A DNA stretch of 64,000 bases, taken from positions 25,654,004 through 25,718,003 of the forward strand of contig NC_089279.1 in assembly GCF_963678975.1 (NCBI RefSeq), given 5' to 3'. Every line of letters begins with the position of its first letter. The first letter of the stretch is position 1. The notes under the pieces are model-generated. The model had not been told where the DNA came from. It saw nothing but the letters and a program-made list of their open reading frames with translations, and did not search any database. The stretch comes from Dysidea avara (Eukaryota > Porifera > Demospongiae > Dictyoceratida > Dysideidae). The position numbers and the translations under genes were made by a program. Positions 44,125-55,914 of the stretch are shown in pieces.

Positions 44125-45140
44125 GAATTTTCAACTAGAGTAGGGACCATAGCACATCGATAAAAAGTACTGAAACAAGTTGGAGTATAGTGCACATCAC
44201 AGTAAAACAATAAGAAGTGTTATATCCCTACTGTGCATTTCCATTACGGTATCTTGAGCACAGTAGGGATATCACACTTATTGTTTTAGTTGAAAATTCT
44301 AAATTTTTCTGTGTATTTGTTTGTTTACTTTTTTTTGTAAATAATTATTATGACTGGTGAAATCACACATACATGTGAATGGCGCCACGTGCCCCAGCTA
44401 TATTAATTATCGTCTGAAAAGTCAAAAACTTACGCTTCGTTGTCAGCTATGTTCAATCCGTTACACAGCATTTTGGATCAAGAGCAGCACCTCTGCAATC
44501 CATGCACACCAAAAGAAATGGTACCGCGCACCCTAGTTATATTAATTATCGTCTGAAAAGTGAAGTATCCATTACGCTTCGTTGTCTGCTATGTTCAACC
44601 CGTTACACAGCAGTACAAATCAAGAACTGTTCGAAAAGCATCTCTGTAATCAAAATAGCCACTACAAAAATATGGACGATTTCCATTACGAAGGGAAGCC
44701 ATCACATGCTACCACCAAATCGACACTTTTCGCTGTCAGCAAAGATGAATGGGACACAAAGGAGGACACTGGTAAGTCCATGAAGAATGCATTGTATGTA
44801 CTGCAGTATGCCAAAAGGCACCAGTCAGGTCGAAGCGACGTCAAACAGTGAAAAAACCAAGCCTGTAGTCTTAGCCGTTATCGAGTTACACTAGTCTGAA
44901 GGCATCAGTCAGTCAGTTACTTACTCAATCAGTAGAAAATTCTGTTAAATAAATTATTTTTAAAATTCCATAGAAACTTGTTGAAAGCATTTCAGGTCAA
45001 TCTGAAAGCTTTTTTGGGCTTAGTTTTTCTTAACCGATACTGCCTCATCGTCGTCAGGGAAAATTGAGGCTTTTTTTGGGTGATATAATTCCATTGGCCA
45101 TGTCTACTCCTTTGTGGTCCCTACTATACAGTTACTATTG
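44125..45140 (+). repeat. Family S repeat, copy B
   Basis: Ends TAGAGTAGGGACCA and TGGTCCCTACTAT are inverse. The region with GCTTCGTTGTC...GTTACACAGCA is tandemly duplicated (about 44385-44480 and 44525-44620). Both overlapping plus frames (44502-44783, 44582-44851) run to the donor-like ACTG/GTAAGTCC at 44771; one shares NRHFSLSAK with copies A and C. It fills the loop of the foldback 40806-45386. Confidence 0.75.
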
Positions 45141-45391
45141 TACAGTATGATAGTCAGTATAGAAATAAAGGCAGTCAAATTACTAGCCAATCAGAGGTAA
45201 AGAGAATTAGGGAAGCTGCAAGACTAAATGTAGAACACGAGTCAATGATTGCTAAAAGCTTTTTAATCACAATTATTATTGTGTTAATTAACATTTATTC
45301 TTGGATGCTCTAGATATCAGCTCTTTTGGTTACTGGTTACTTTTACTATCATGGAAGCATCCTATTTTACAGCCAAGCTGTTTTTGCATAT

Positions 45392-45640
45392 GTGACCGAA
45401 CCTGTGAAAACAGGGCATGTGGGTACAAACTATACCTCATCACACTACAGCTCATATCTCACTACTAGAACAAGATATATGCATTCTGTAACTTGCATCA
45501 TACAGCCAATGAAATGCTTACCATGTGCTAAACATTTTGTTGCCATAGCATAATGGCATAAAGAGTTATGAGTCAAGGAAGTGTGAAAAAGTCGGTAAAA
45601 ATCATGTTCCCACATGCCCTATTTTCGCAGGCCCAGTCAC
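45392..45640. mobile_element. Family G MITE
   Basis: GTGACCGAACCTGTGAAAAC at the left against an inverse ending GCCCAGTCAC at the right, bordered by ATAT on both sides (45388-45391 and 45641-45644). It is 249 bp and inserted only six bases outside the foldback end. Confidence 0.85.
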
Positions 45641-45644
45641 ATAT

Positions 45645-46881
45645 GTATCCATTAGAAAAAGGCATTTGTTACACATTTGTTATGTCTTCATTATCTAATA
45701 TCTCCATTCTTTCAAACCACCAAAAAGCACTCCCATGTTGGTTAAACCAAATTTCCACTCATTCCTTGCCCTGTAGATGTGAAAAAAGATTGGTATTTTT
45801 ATGGTCATAACTCTGAACATAAATATTGGATTTGCATGATACTTGGTACTGGAATTTGTCTCTATATAGACTTACAAATTTTAACTTGATCAAAAAGCAT
45901 ATCTTGTGTTTATATCAATTTTTGCTAAGTAAAAAAGATGTAAAGAAGTAAAAGGGGAAAATCAAAACTTGTTAAACCAGGCGTGTGCTCAAAGCCAGCT
46001 GAAAGCCAGCTGTGGGCACGTGCCTGGTTTACTGAAATTGTTTTTCAAAAAGTGTGTGTGTGTGTGTTTGTATATTTGTTTGTCTTTCCATACCCACGTG
46101 AGCAAAACTTTGTTTGCTAAAACAGCCTTTATGTGAGAAATAAAGGCCATGTAAAGTCTGTATTAAACTTCCAGGAAGGTATGCTATGGTTTAAGGTAAA
46201 TACATATTGGTTTGAAACAAAATTATAAGGACGTGGTGAAGGCCCTTCCCAATGGGCTCTATGGACATCAAAACAACACAACTGGCCTCCTAGGCTACAG
46301 GGTATAACAAACTTGTATGAGTTGAAAAGGAGGCGTGCCTGTACATACGCAAACAAAAATGGAGACCAGCTTTCAAGCTTTGCCTGTAGAATTTGCACAA
46401 GAGAATGCTATAGACAAACTATAAAACTATTAAGAAAATACTTTTGTGCGTTATTAGTAAAGCAGGTATGCCTCCTTAGCAGTGCTTAGCAACATTATTA
46501 CATAATTGTACAATATTTCATTGATTATGAAATACAAATTACTATATGTTTCAATTGTGTATGTAGCAACAAAGCAATAAATATTAGTTTAGTACACTGT
46601 TAATTAATTCCAGTTAGGTTTGTTTGCTGCATGGCACCTGGTTTTTAGAAGTAGCACAACATCAACTTGTACCTGGACAATATTCAAAATTTTGAATATG
46701 GACTGCATACCAAGCAGACAACTTCATCTTATACATTCGGATAAGGGATAATGGAACTACAATATGTGAAAATTGCATTTATGTTCTTCCTGATTTTTTT
46801 GGTGTAGAACACTGGCTTCTTGGGCCTTAATTTTTCAGCAACCATAAAAATAATCATTTTAATTTTGTATCCCATACACAG
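45645..46881. other. No gene seen; small hairpin at 45975-46032
   Basis: AAACCAGGCGTGTGCTCAAA against its inverse ending GCCTGGTTT, followed by a short GT repeat (about 46052-46066). No CYLD-like exon upstream of 46882 was recognised. Confidence 0.45.
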
Positions 46882-47745
46882 CATTGGGACCATTTGATTG
46901 GGATGGTACTGCTGAAGGAGAAAATTTTATTATGGCGCCAGTAAAAGTAATGGACGGTGTCCATACTGGCCTCAAGAAAGGAATCCAAGGTCACCACAAC
47001 TCCTCCTACCTTGATTCAACTTTATATGGGCTATTTGCATTTTCTGATGCTTTTGATCACTTATTTATGGAATTAATACCAAATGAAACTGGCAGGCTAA
47101 TTAAAAGAGCTCTTCTGATGATAGTGAATAAACTTCGCTGGTAAGTGTTAGTAGTTAAAAGTTAATTTGTTATTTCATGCTTGAAATCTGAATAAGGATA
47201 GAGTTTGTAGGTCATCTTTTAAAATATTAACTAAAACCAGCACAGAGGAATACAGAAATAACAAAAATCAATTCAAATAAATAAGGGGTTGTAGTCATGA
47301 CAAAGCCACATAGTTTCTTTGCATCCATAGTGAGTATTGAGAAGATAGACCAGTGGGTAAAATGCATTGGAAAGTGTATACAAGGCTAGTGCTCAGAGTT
47401 TACAGTGATATTTAAACTTGATTTTTAGGAGAAAAATAATTTTAATTTTTTGACACAGCTAATTAAGTTGAAGTGACTTAGTATGTAGTTTGTGTGGAAA
47501 AATAGACTATTATGCTTCCTTTTTATTTTGGTATAGGAAACATGTTGTACCCTTTGATGCTGTTATTGTGCTACGAAAGGAGTTGGATAAGTTTCAACAA
47601 GAAAAGGGCCTTGAAAGTGAAGAAAAGGGTATTAAAAGTTTAGTGTATTTAGCTACAATAGTTAGTTTACTTATGCAGATCCAGAAGAATTCCTTAACTT
47701 ACTCTTTAAGCATATTCTTTATGTTGAGCCATTTATGAAAATCAG
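46882..47745 (+). CDS. CYLD: CYLD-like deubiquitinase fragment, three exons
   Basis: Exons 46882-47140, 47537-47628 and 47679-47745 are joined by GT-AG introns of 396 and 50 bp, with phases that agree at every junction. About 138 residues are encoded. [20 protein letters not shown] then [12 protein letters not shown] matches the catalytic-Cys box of CYLD-type USPs; KLRW, then [14 protein letters not shown], then LESEEK and [20 protein letters not shown] follow in the family's order. CYLD removes Lys63- and Met1-linked ubiquitin chains in NF-kB and Wnt signalling. The position of the catalytic cysteine (NSCYLDSTL in the family) reads Ser (codon TCC), so the product should lack hydrolase activity. 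No CAP-Gly exons upstream and no Cys-rich insert or His box downstream were found, so it may be a truncated paralogue or a pseudogene with intact exons. The first exon begins mid-codon; no start codon is visible. Confidence 0.8.
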
Positions 47746-48244
47746 GTAATATACATATAAGCTGTAATAATGTATGTACATATACCATCTTAAGCCCTGA
47801 AAAAGATGCATCCTTCCAAAAGCAAGTGTTTAAAATGTGACAAATTTAAAGGTGGCAGCCAAGAAGTATGCGTGAACATGTAGCTTTCAGAACATTTATT
47901 TAAATGGAGCTATGCATTTATCTGTATTAAAATGTAACAGCAAGAACAAATGTGCAATTTTCATATGCATAGCTTTTTGTTTTGATTCCTTCAATGATTT
48001 TTACTGTGCAAATGAAAATTTACAATAACGTTTGTTATTGCTGCAGCATGGTCGAACAAGTGGTTTATTTAAGACATGTAAGAGTAATGGATTTGTTGCA
48101 CTATTGTAGAAAAGAGAGGTACTAGATTACCAAATCCATAGGGAGGATCGACTGTAGAGATACCATGTCATTGCTAAGGAAAATGTTAAAGCACAATGGA
48201 AGCACTCCTAGGATTAGGAAAAGCACTCCTAGGATTAGGAACAG
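47746..48244. other. No further exon recognised; 20-bp tandem duplication
   Basis: AGCACTCCTAGGATTAGGAA is repeated twice at 48201-48240, just before the SINE tail. The donor GTAATA at 47746 implies another exon downstream that I could not find. Confidence 0.4.
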
Positions 48245-48430
48245 CCCTTTTATTTATTTATTAAGACTTTACAGCACGTCCTACAGTCTGTTTAAAGTTT
48301 TTATATAAAGTATTTTTTTGAAAAAGTGCAGAAAGCAGAAAAAATCCATGACTGGACCTGGGTAGCCTCGAACCTGCAACCATCCGATCAATGCTGAAAC
48401 AGTGGTCAAGATGCTTTCTCCTTGTCAATT
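48245..48430 (-). repeat. tRNA-related SINE, minus strand
   Basis: On the minus strand GGTTGCAGGTTCGAGGC is a good tRNA T-arm/box B, preceded by an anticodon-like region, and followed by a body ending AAGTCTTAATAAATAAATAA. The box A side is weak. Confidence 0.5.
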
Positions 48431-49465
48431 TCATGTACATATAGCCATAGGAACTCTAGAGAGTGACTTATTATCTCAAAGTACCCCAAGATGTGCAACT
48501 AGAATTAGGGCATGACAGGATTTTTTCTAAGTTTATATTATAAATTGGTCCAAGAGTCCCACTTACCAAATCAGAACACGAAGGCACAATTTCTTGTTTT
48601 AGGAACCTTGATTTTCTTTCTTTTTTTAATAACTTACAAAATAAAATGTAGCCATGATCCTTGAGCTTTGACACACATAAAGGACATAAGATGACAAATA
48701 CCACTTTAGTATGGGAATTCAAAGGTGTCGCTTGATTGCAATATCACAGGAACACAGTTGCTCATTGCTTTGATCCCCAACTAGTTCAATGATACGATAC
48801 ACTTGACTCATTATATTGAGTGACATGAACCATTTAATTGTGAGTTTGGGTTTACAAGTTAGGTTAGGTGGCTCAGTGTAGTTGCTAAGTTTCAACCAAC
48901 TGATAGTTACTAAACAGTGAATGATCAGTAAAATAATCGTTTGGGCAATGCATGGATGTGTATTTCTATGTCAGCCATTGAGCAGACCATGGAACAACAC
49001 AAAGAGTACAACTTGATTTAATAGGTGAGTAACTTATAGTTCTAAGTACTTCACTATTGTACTTACTTACTGTCCCACAATACTCAAGTTAGTAGGTTTA
49101 ATGCAGTGCAAAATGTTTAACATAAAACTAGATCCCACAATCACAATTTTTTTGGCATTGTTTGTAAAGCATAATGACATATGAATAACGTTCTGAAAGC
49201 TGTTATCCCACACTATTAAAATCACTATCAATGATCATGAGATCCTGAGTACTCTGTAGTTCTTTCACCTATCAGGTGAGTATGCCTAGAATGATATAGC
49301 CTAAAATACCACCCTAAAGCCAGCCTCCTTTTTCTTTCACAACAGCTTAGCAATATTGGTTAGGTGTAATCAAGGCCAGAAATTTCTTCAGAGTGATCTT
49401 AAATCCTTCCAACAAGTTTTATGAAATTTATTTTAAAATTATCATAAAATGCAGTAGTACTATGC
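48431..49465. other. No gene seen
   Basis: About 1 kb, with one minus-strand open frame (48722-48471) of unrecognised sequence. No inverted ends. Confidence 0.4.
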
Positions 49466-50344
49466 ATATCCACCTCAAAAACACCTCCGCTGTAAAAAAG
49501 GGCGCGTCCAAGAAACTACAAGTACCTGTAATCCAATGTAATTAAAAACAGCTCAGTTGTAAGGAAAGACTTCATAAAAGTGAAAATAATTGGTAACTTA
49601 AAGAGCTGATATCTGGAGCGGCCAAGAATCAATCTTACTCATACTAAATTTTTTAATCCATGCAAGAATACCTTGCATTGGCTGTAAAAAAAAAGTACAC
49701 CCATGAAAGTAATGGGCAATTGAAATAGCTGATATCTGAAGCGGTCAAGAATGAATGCTGATATACAACTAATTGGAATTAACAAAAAGTTTAACATTGA
49801 ACCTTTATCTTTCAGCTGTGTTCTACATTCACTCTTGCTGCATCATAAATTGATTTCTTTTAACTCTAATTGGCTGGTAATTTGGCCGCCTTTTTAATTT
49901 TCAGTGTATAGAGCAAAAAAAAGGCGGCCAAATTACCAGCTAATTAGAGTTAAAAGAAATCAATTTATGATGCAGCAAGAGTGAATGTAGAACACAGCTG
50001 AAAGATAAAGGTTCAATGTTAAACTTATTGTTAATTCCAATTAGTTGTATATCAACATTCATTCTTGGCCGCTTCAGATATCAGCTATTTCAATTGCCCT
50101 TTACTTTCATGGGTGTACTTTTTTTACAGCCAATGCAAGGTATTCTTGCATGGATTAAAAAATTTAGTATGAGTAAGATTGATTCTTGGCCGCTCCAGAT
50201 ATCAGCTCTTTAAGTTACCAGTTATTTTACTTTTATGAAGTCTTTCCCTACAACTGAGCTGTTTTTAATTACATTGGATTACAGGTACTTGTAGTTTCTT
50301 GGATGCGCCTTTTTTTACAGCGAAGGTGTTTTTGAGGTGGATAT
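49466..50344. repeat. 879-bp foldback (family F), intact
   Basis: ATATCCACCTCAAAAACACC at the left against GGTGTTTTTGAGGTGGATAT at the right. Arms of about 425 bp pair almost throughout around a loop near 49896-49914. Three subterminal hairpin-plus-A blocks (GCTGTAAAAAAGG, ACAGCTCAGTTGTAAGG, TTGGCTGTAAAAAAAA) and two AGAGCTGATATC/TAGCTGATATC blocks occur per arm. No coding frame; transcripts would form long double-stranded RNA. Confidence 0.92.
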
Positions 50345-51639
50345 CACTCATTTTTGTTATAGTGATAGTCTCACTGGGGGAACAACAAAATTGTTAAAAA
50401 TTTAATGGTAACATTTAGATGACCGATATTGGGAAATTAGCAATAATCTTATTATCTTGGAGAGTCAAACATGTGCACCTGTTATCTTGTTTGACAAAGG
50501 AATGCACATTACAGGCTGTTCACACTGTAAATTTGGAAGTATGAATTTACAGTGTAGAATAGACAGACTGTTCTATAGATTTATGTTTACCCTGTGGCAT
50601 TCATTTACTATGTACAACATCTCACATCTGTGGTAAATTTAGATTATTCTCATAATTAGCAAGTGCCTAATTAGTTCACAATTACTACACAGCTAGCTAT
50701 TGACTGTTCTATTAGAGTATGTTTATCTTTTTTATAACATTATTTACAAAACATATCTGTGGAATACTTCAGGCATCTTATGCTCAAACTTAGCTGAATG
50801 TTGACTGGGTGCATAATAAATTACTACACAGCTAGCTATGCATAATTTTGACTGAATTAATAATACAGACAATTTATTGCACAAGCACTGATTGATAGTA
50901 ATATGATGCAATGCTTACCAGCAGCTATAGTGATCTTACTTAGTTCACTGCAGCTATATACATGTAAGTCTCAGATTACATTTCAAGTGTTTTTGTGTTG
51001 TGGCACTGTAGGGAAACACTATGCATCTCTTCATCTCAATAACTGCATCATCATCATATTTAGATCAACTGTTGTAACTGGATTGACAAGGTGTACTGAT
51101 TTTCTAGTCATATAAAATCAATAAAGAGGGATCAGTAATGAGGATGGAGGGAAACCGACAAGATATCAGATAATTGAACAAGAATTATAGGAGGAACAGT
51201 CAAAATGCACTTAAATAAAACATCTCAATTAATGTTCAAAACTCTTTGCTGATACAGTAACCATGAACTGTGCTCTGACAATTATCTTATCATTGCGTTG
51301 AACATTATATAATTTGATTCTTAGTGTGGAGCTAGAGCCTTACATTTCCCAGGCCTCATAGTACATGGAATAGCAATTTATACCAGCAGATGAAAGAATA
51401 TCTTGTATACGTAACCTGAAAGCTAAACCCTAGTGGGATAGCATTTAATAATATTAATAAATAAATACATATAGTCATTATTATCAAGAGTCCATGCAAG
51501 CATATAACAAGAGTTCATTTTAATATGGAACTCTAACTATCTTTTGGACAATGTATATAGGGCATCAGAAGATACAACTAGTGCATTGAAATCTAAGCCT
51601 TTTTGACTGGAATTAAACAAACTTTCAAACTTGGTGAAG
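50345..51639. other. No gene seen
   Basis: It includes a shared-motif copy (TGACTGTTCTATTAGAGTAT at 50702) and a small hairpin CACTGTAAATT/AATTTACAGTG (50530-50564). The plus open frame at 50903-51115 is not recognised. Confidence 0.4.
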
Positions 51640-51782
51640 CGAATTTGGTCACTGAAGGACTAGCTAAAAGTTGCAGTATACTTAGCTAAAATTTTCTGAG
51701 GGAGTATGTCCCAGAGGCCCAGACTATATAGACCAGTTGACTTAGCCTTAGCTACCACTTTCACCTTACTCTGGTGCCCCTG
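51640..51782. mobile_element. hAT-like right-end fragment
   Basis: AAAATTTTCTGAGGGAGTAT is a diverged version of the family Q inner block, and CTCTGGTGCCCCTG at 51769-51782 looks like a terminal inverted repeat. No left end found. Confidence 0.4.
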
Positions 51783-52289
51783 ATGTATCAGCAACATAAT
51801 AATAGCGATAGAAAAAGCTAGTTATAGCTAGGGGCGGGCATTTGCCCTACCATCATGCATGCGTTCTTCTATGCGACCATATGCATCATTACACAAAAAA
51901 TCCTATAGCTAGGCTATAGTACACACGTACCGCAATGCTGAGCCATGACTAAGGACAAGTACCACACAAGACTGACAATTATCACGTGATCTATTTAGGG
52001 GAAGTCCCTTGGAATGTCCCTGCAACACCCCAGGTGGACACACGTGATACGCGGTTTTAATTAAAATTGAACAAATATTGTTTAAAATGGCAGTCCAAGA
52101 AGGAGGGTGAGAGTAACGAGACTGAGTAATCAACATTAATTCTTGTTGTAACTGGATTTCATTTCATGGTGAGGTGTACTTTAATGCAGAGGCCGTACAC
52201 CTGTACACCGTTGTTGAAGTATGAATGAACCCGTGAAAGAATAAGAGTCAGGAGTGGAAGTTAACGAAACTGATTAGATCGAGGATTAG
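51783..52289. other. No gene recognised
   Basis: A minus frame at 52136-51909 (MLITQSRYSHPPSW) is more GC-rich than its surroundings but matches nothing I know. Confidence 0.35.
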
Positions 52290-52576
52290 ATCAACATCGA
52301 CACACACCAATTAACCGAATTTGCAGTATTTAGAGTCCCGCCAGGCGAAAACTCCTAGTAGCTCCACTAGCTCGTATTATCTCATGGCGAGATTGTAGTG
52401 ACAAGGTGTATGAACCAATTACCAAAAAACCGTGGCTATCTTATCATTTGCCACTTACATCATCATCAGAAGTCTTGGGAACTTTGGCTGCAGATGAAAA
52501 GTCAGTAAGTGAATCTGTGTCAGATATCGATGTTTGTATGAAAAGGTATACCCATTCACATGTTCTGGTCTAAATT
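52290..52576 (+). other. Exon-like open stretch, unknown
   Basis: One frame stays open, reading LLVAPLARIISWRDCSDKVY, then PWLSYHLPLTSSSEVLGTLA, then SESVSDIDVCMKR up to a donor-like AAAAG/GTATAC at about 52545. The Ser/Glu/Asp-rich end is typical of a disordered host protein. No homology recognised and no neighbouring exon confirmed. Confidence 0.3.
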
Positions 52577-53842
52577 ACTGAATTTATGTACAGTGAAACA
52601 TATGAAGAAGTTTGCTGCATGGGATGGACATTATTTTGTTTAATCACGGAACACTGTAATTTTCATAAACTAACCTGCAGAACTAATTCACAGTGCTTTT
52701 GTAACAATAATGTAGTGAAGGTTAATAATGGCTGTCAAGACATCAAAATAGATCAGAGCGTTCCTTTCCAAATATCTGGCATTCAATTCGCCATAGAAAA
52801 AGTAAGTGATTTTCAACCTTAAAATGACGAGCTTAAATTTCCTGATTTCTTTCTGCTATAGCTCATCTTAATCACTATTCAATGCTATTTCCAAATCTGG
52901 TTCGGAATCTGAGGTATCTATCACGTGTCGTGGGTTATTACGCCTTTTATTGCACGACCCCAAAACGCTCAATACAAAATGTATGGGGTATTTGCTACAC
53001 CTGGTCAGTTTAGGCCATTTTGACAAGCCAAAATTTCCGTGAATTGGAGGCATCATTGTACTCGCAGAGAGTTGCTCTACATGTATCAAATTCAGAAAGT
53101 TACTGAACAGACTTGAGGTAGGTGGTACAATTTATTTTTCAATTGATATGTATTGGACATGCTGTTCCAGCTGGCATTTTTGCCATGAACAAAAGTATAG
53201 CAAATGTCTGCAAACTTCTTGATATGCCTGTCTATTCAGGTCTCTGTGTAACAATGTCAACTGTTTAAATGAATAAAATGTTTATTTTGTGTAAAAGTGA
53301 TAAATTTAAGTGTATTGCATTTAATGCTCACCTATCTGTTTTTACAGGCAATCTAGTCATAGTGATTCACCCACTAACAGTGGATGTGGTTTTGATACTT
53401 AACTCTGGACCAGGTAGGACCTTTATTAGTATTGTGAATTTCATACGATTGGTCTCTTGTGTTGTCAGATAACCAAGCAAGCTGTGTTTTGTGGTGACCA
53501 TAAACCCAGCTCTAGTGATAATTGGCCAGTTGTCTGATTAGCAGCTTTGACTTAAGGTATGTACACAAGCTCACAGCAATTGCTTTATAAATTGTACTTT
53601 TATGCACTAGTGTAACTTAATGTTATTTAAGATCAGGTATTGGTTGTAAAATGGGTTAAACAATATTGTCAGGTATTCACTTAGCTTAAAAGTGGGAATT
53701 GGTACAACCCCGAATTTCCTGTTGTATAGCTAAGAAATATATTTACCATGTTGTACATTCTGTTTGGTGGCCACTTGTAGTTTGACAGGTCTCCTGTTTA
53801 CGTACTTAGGCACCAAAACACATTTACATTACCTCTGGTACA
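52577..53842. other. Possible small exons, not confirmed
   Basis: TTTTTACAG/GCAATC (53341-) to CCAG/GTAGGA (53413) frames a 64-nt exon-like piece reading NLVIVIHPLTVDVVLILNSG. A minus frame at 53089-52868 reads NNPRHVIDTSDSEPDLEIAL. Neither is recognised. Confidence 0.3.
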
Positions 53843-54089
53843 CAGTGGCGGATCTAGAAATTTCAGAGGGGGTTTCAGATTCCACTCAACTTCAGCCTAG
53901 CAAAAAGTCAAAGACCAAAAAAAAAAAGGTTACAACCTGCTGCAGAACGTCGTAATTGTGATTTCAAAGGCTAAAGTATGAAGTTTTTCATTTTACACCC
54001 ATGTGACGACTCGTCAATAAATTTTGGGCGTGCTATTTCCAGAGACGGTTTCAGCTGAAACCATTGCAACTCCCCTGTATCCGCCACTG
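53843..54089. mobile_element. Family Q MITE with GTACA duplication
   Basis: CAGTGGCGGATCTAG at the left and GTATCCGCCACTG at the right are inverse, flanked by GTACA (53838-53842 and 54090-54094). An 8-bp TGGTACAC also flanks if one end base is assigned differently. It is 247 bp and non-coding. Confidence 0.85.
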
Positions 54090-54094
54090 GTACA

Positions 54095-55074
54095 CCAGAT
54101 TCACTTATAGTCTTAAATATAATTTTTTTAATGTTTAATTCAGTGCCTGCTTGTTCTTTTACAGGGCTCACTTAATGTTGTGTCATCATGCAGATATCCA
54201 AGAAATAATCACTTGGTGTTAAACTGATGTTTATTAAATTTTTGTTATGTGTTGTAATAGCATTGTTATGTGTTTACTCTACCACAAGAAATTTTCATAA
54301 ATTTTGCAGCCATCTTATCCACAATTAGAATAATTGCCTCATTTGTTCTGTCACGGCAGTTCACACTTCCACAAAGCACCATTAGTTTAAGGTGGAGTAT
54401 AGTGGCTTTCATTATGTACGTAAACTAATGTAGGGCAACAAAGTTTTGTCTGGAATGTGGTTCGTGGTTTGTGACTGTACATGAGTTTTCAGTGGTCATT
54501 CCACACAACTTACAAAATATTTCTTGTATCATAAGTGGTGCATGGCACTAAATGGAATATTGACTAATGATTTATGGTGTCTGTACATTCTTCACGCTTT
54601 CACACCTTGTTTATAAGACATCTGCCGATTATAAACGCTCGCATGGGGCGTGGCACTAAATGGACTCTAAAAGATTTCTGCTCAAAACGCCTTCCCTAGG
54701 GAACTTACGGGTCTGCACGCTTTCACAACTTGTTTGTCAGACATTAGGGCTTGTGTCCACATCGTGTCTTTAAAAGTTATTGTAGGGATTACAGGTTTGA
54801 ATGGAGAAAATATGCGTAGGGCCAACCAGAATTAGATAATGTCAGGTCTAGATGGCCGGTACAAACACGGGTAAGATGACTGGTATAACGTGACGATACG
54901 TGTAACACAAGGTAGAGAAATAAAGTGAAATATGTCTAAATACGACTATATTTTTTATTTTAGCAAGGTCGCAAGAAAACGACGACTAAAGATTATTTTA
55001 TTACGTAACGCAATACAAATCCATTGAGAGATGTTGCATAATCCAGGGCTAATATTGCAAAACCGGCCCTACAC
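54095..55074. other. No gene seen; diverged tandem blocks
   Basis: GGCACTAAATGGA recurs at 54545 and 54653 and CTTTCACAC/AACTTGTTT at 54598 and 54718, suggesting an old direct duplication of about 110 bp. No frame supported. Confidence 0.4.
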
Positions 55075-55164
55075 GTAAATAACTCACAGTAGTGGCCGCG
55101 TCTTTTAATTGGGCGTGCACTTCGTAGTTTCTTGGCCACGCGCCTCACTACCGTGAGTCTTGAT
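55075..55164. repeat. Short foldback related to H terminus
   Basis: GTAAATAACTCACAGTAGTG to CACTACCGTGAGTCTTGA forms a stem like 23418-23484, with GGCCGCG/CGCGTGGCC-like inner sequence. It abuts the S repeat at 55165. Confidence 0.7.
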
Positions 55165-55907
55165 TAGGGATCATGAAAAACTGGGCTTTTCCAGCCAAAA
55201 ACATCACCCTAAGACCAATTTCAATTTCCCCTTCATGACAGCTTGGCAGCAGCACAGCCAAGCCCAAAACTGTCTTCAGGATCCCTATGGAATTTGATTT
55301 ATTTATTTTTTTAATTTTATGCTGATTGACTCCAGCCAAGCAATGGATAAGGCTACAGGCTTGATTTCTTCACTGTTCAACGTTGGTTTGTCCCAAGATG
55401 TGCCTTTTCACCAACCACAGTGCATACAATATACAGTGTACACATCATGGACTTACCTTTGTCGTCCTTTATTTTCCAGTTCTTTTTGCTGACAACGTGA
55501 AGTGTCGATTTGCTATAGCATGATGCAGCTCCCCTGTAGCTGTGTTGGTTATTATGCTTATTCCATAGCTACTGGGCTGATTGCAGAGATGCTTCTCTCT
55601 CATACTGTTCTTCATTTGTAACGCTGTGTAATGACCTGAAAACAAAGCATAATGGCCACCTCCCTTTTGTAATGTAATTAATTGTTGGGGCAAACGTTCT
55701 GATGCAAAAACTACTTTTCTGGTATGCCTGGTGCCATTCTTTCTTTTAATACGGTATGTGCAGGTTCATTTGTCATACTTATGTAATAAAAGTAAACAAA
55801 CAAGTAGAAGGAAAAATTAGGACTTTAAAGGATTGAAGAAAAAACATTGTGAAACTAAAAAATGGTGAAACACAGAAGCTTGCCTATATCTGTAGATATA
55901 CATGATA
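55165..55907 (-). repeat. Family S repeat, copy C, first part
   Basis: Begins TTAGGGATCATG, then the conserved core on the minus strand with donor-like AAAG/GTAAGTCCATGA (at about 55457) and an upstream frame containing HYTALQMKNS and IANRHFTLSAK (55693-55469). Ends within CCTATATCTGTAGATATACA where a LINE has inserted; the repeat resumes at 57497. Confidence 0.75.
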
Positions 55908-55914
55908 TTGATTC

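Larger units (their letters stand above)
40806..45386. mobile_element. Family F foldback, split by nested insertions
   Basis: The left arm (about 40806-41014) and right arm (about 44083-44098 plus 45169-45386) are inverse: AACAGCTTGGCTG, AGTAACCAAAAGAGCTGATA and TTAACTCTAATTGG have mirror partners near 45385, 45340 and 45200. The arm pattern follows the intact foldback at 49466. A TA-flanked element sits in the left arm and an S repeat fills the loop. Confidence 0.75.

Noticed and set aside
47820..47900. Next CYLD exon near KFKGGSQEVCVNM
   Set aside because: No acceptor in the right phase and no match to the expected downstream family sequence.
53341..53413. 2A-like skipping peptide at ILNSGPG before a possible LINE
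   Set aside because: It lacks the required D-x-E-x-N-P-G-P pattern and is followed by a donor-like site, not a LINE frame.
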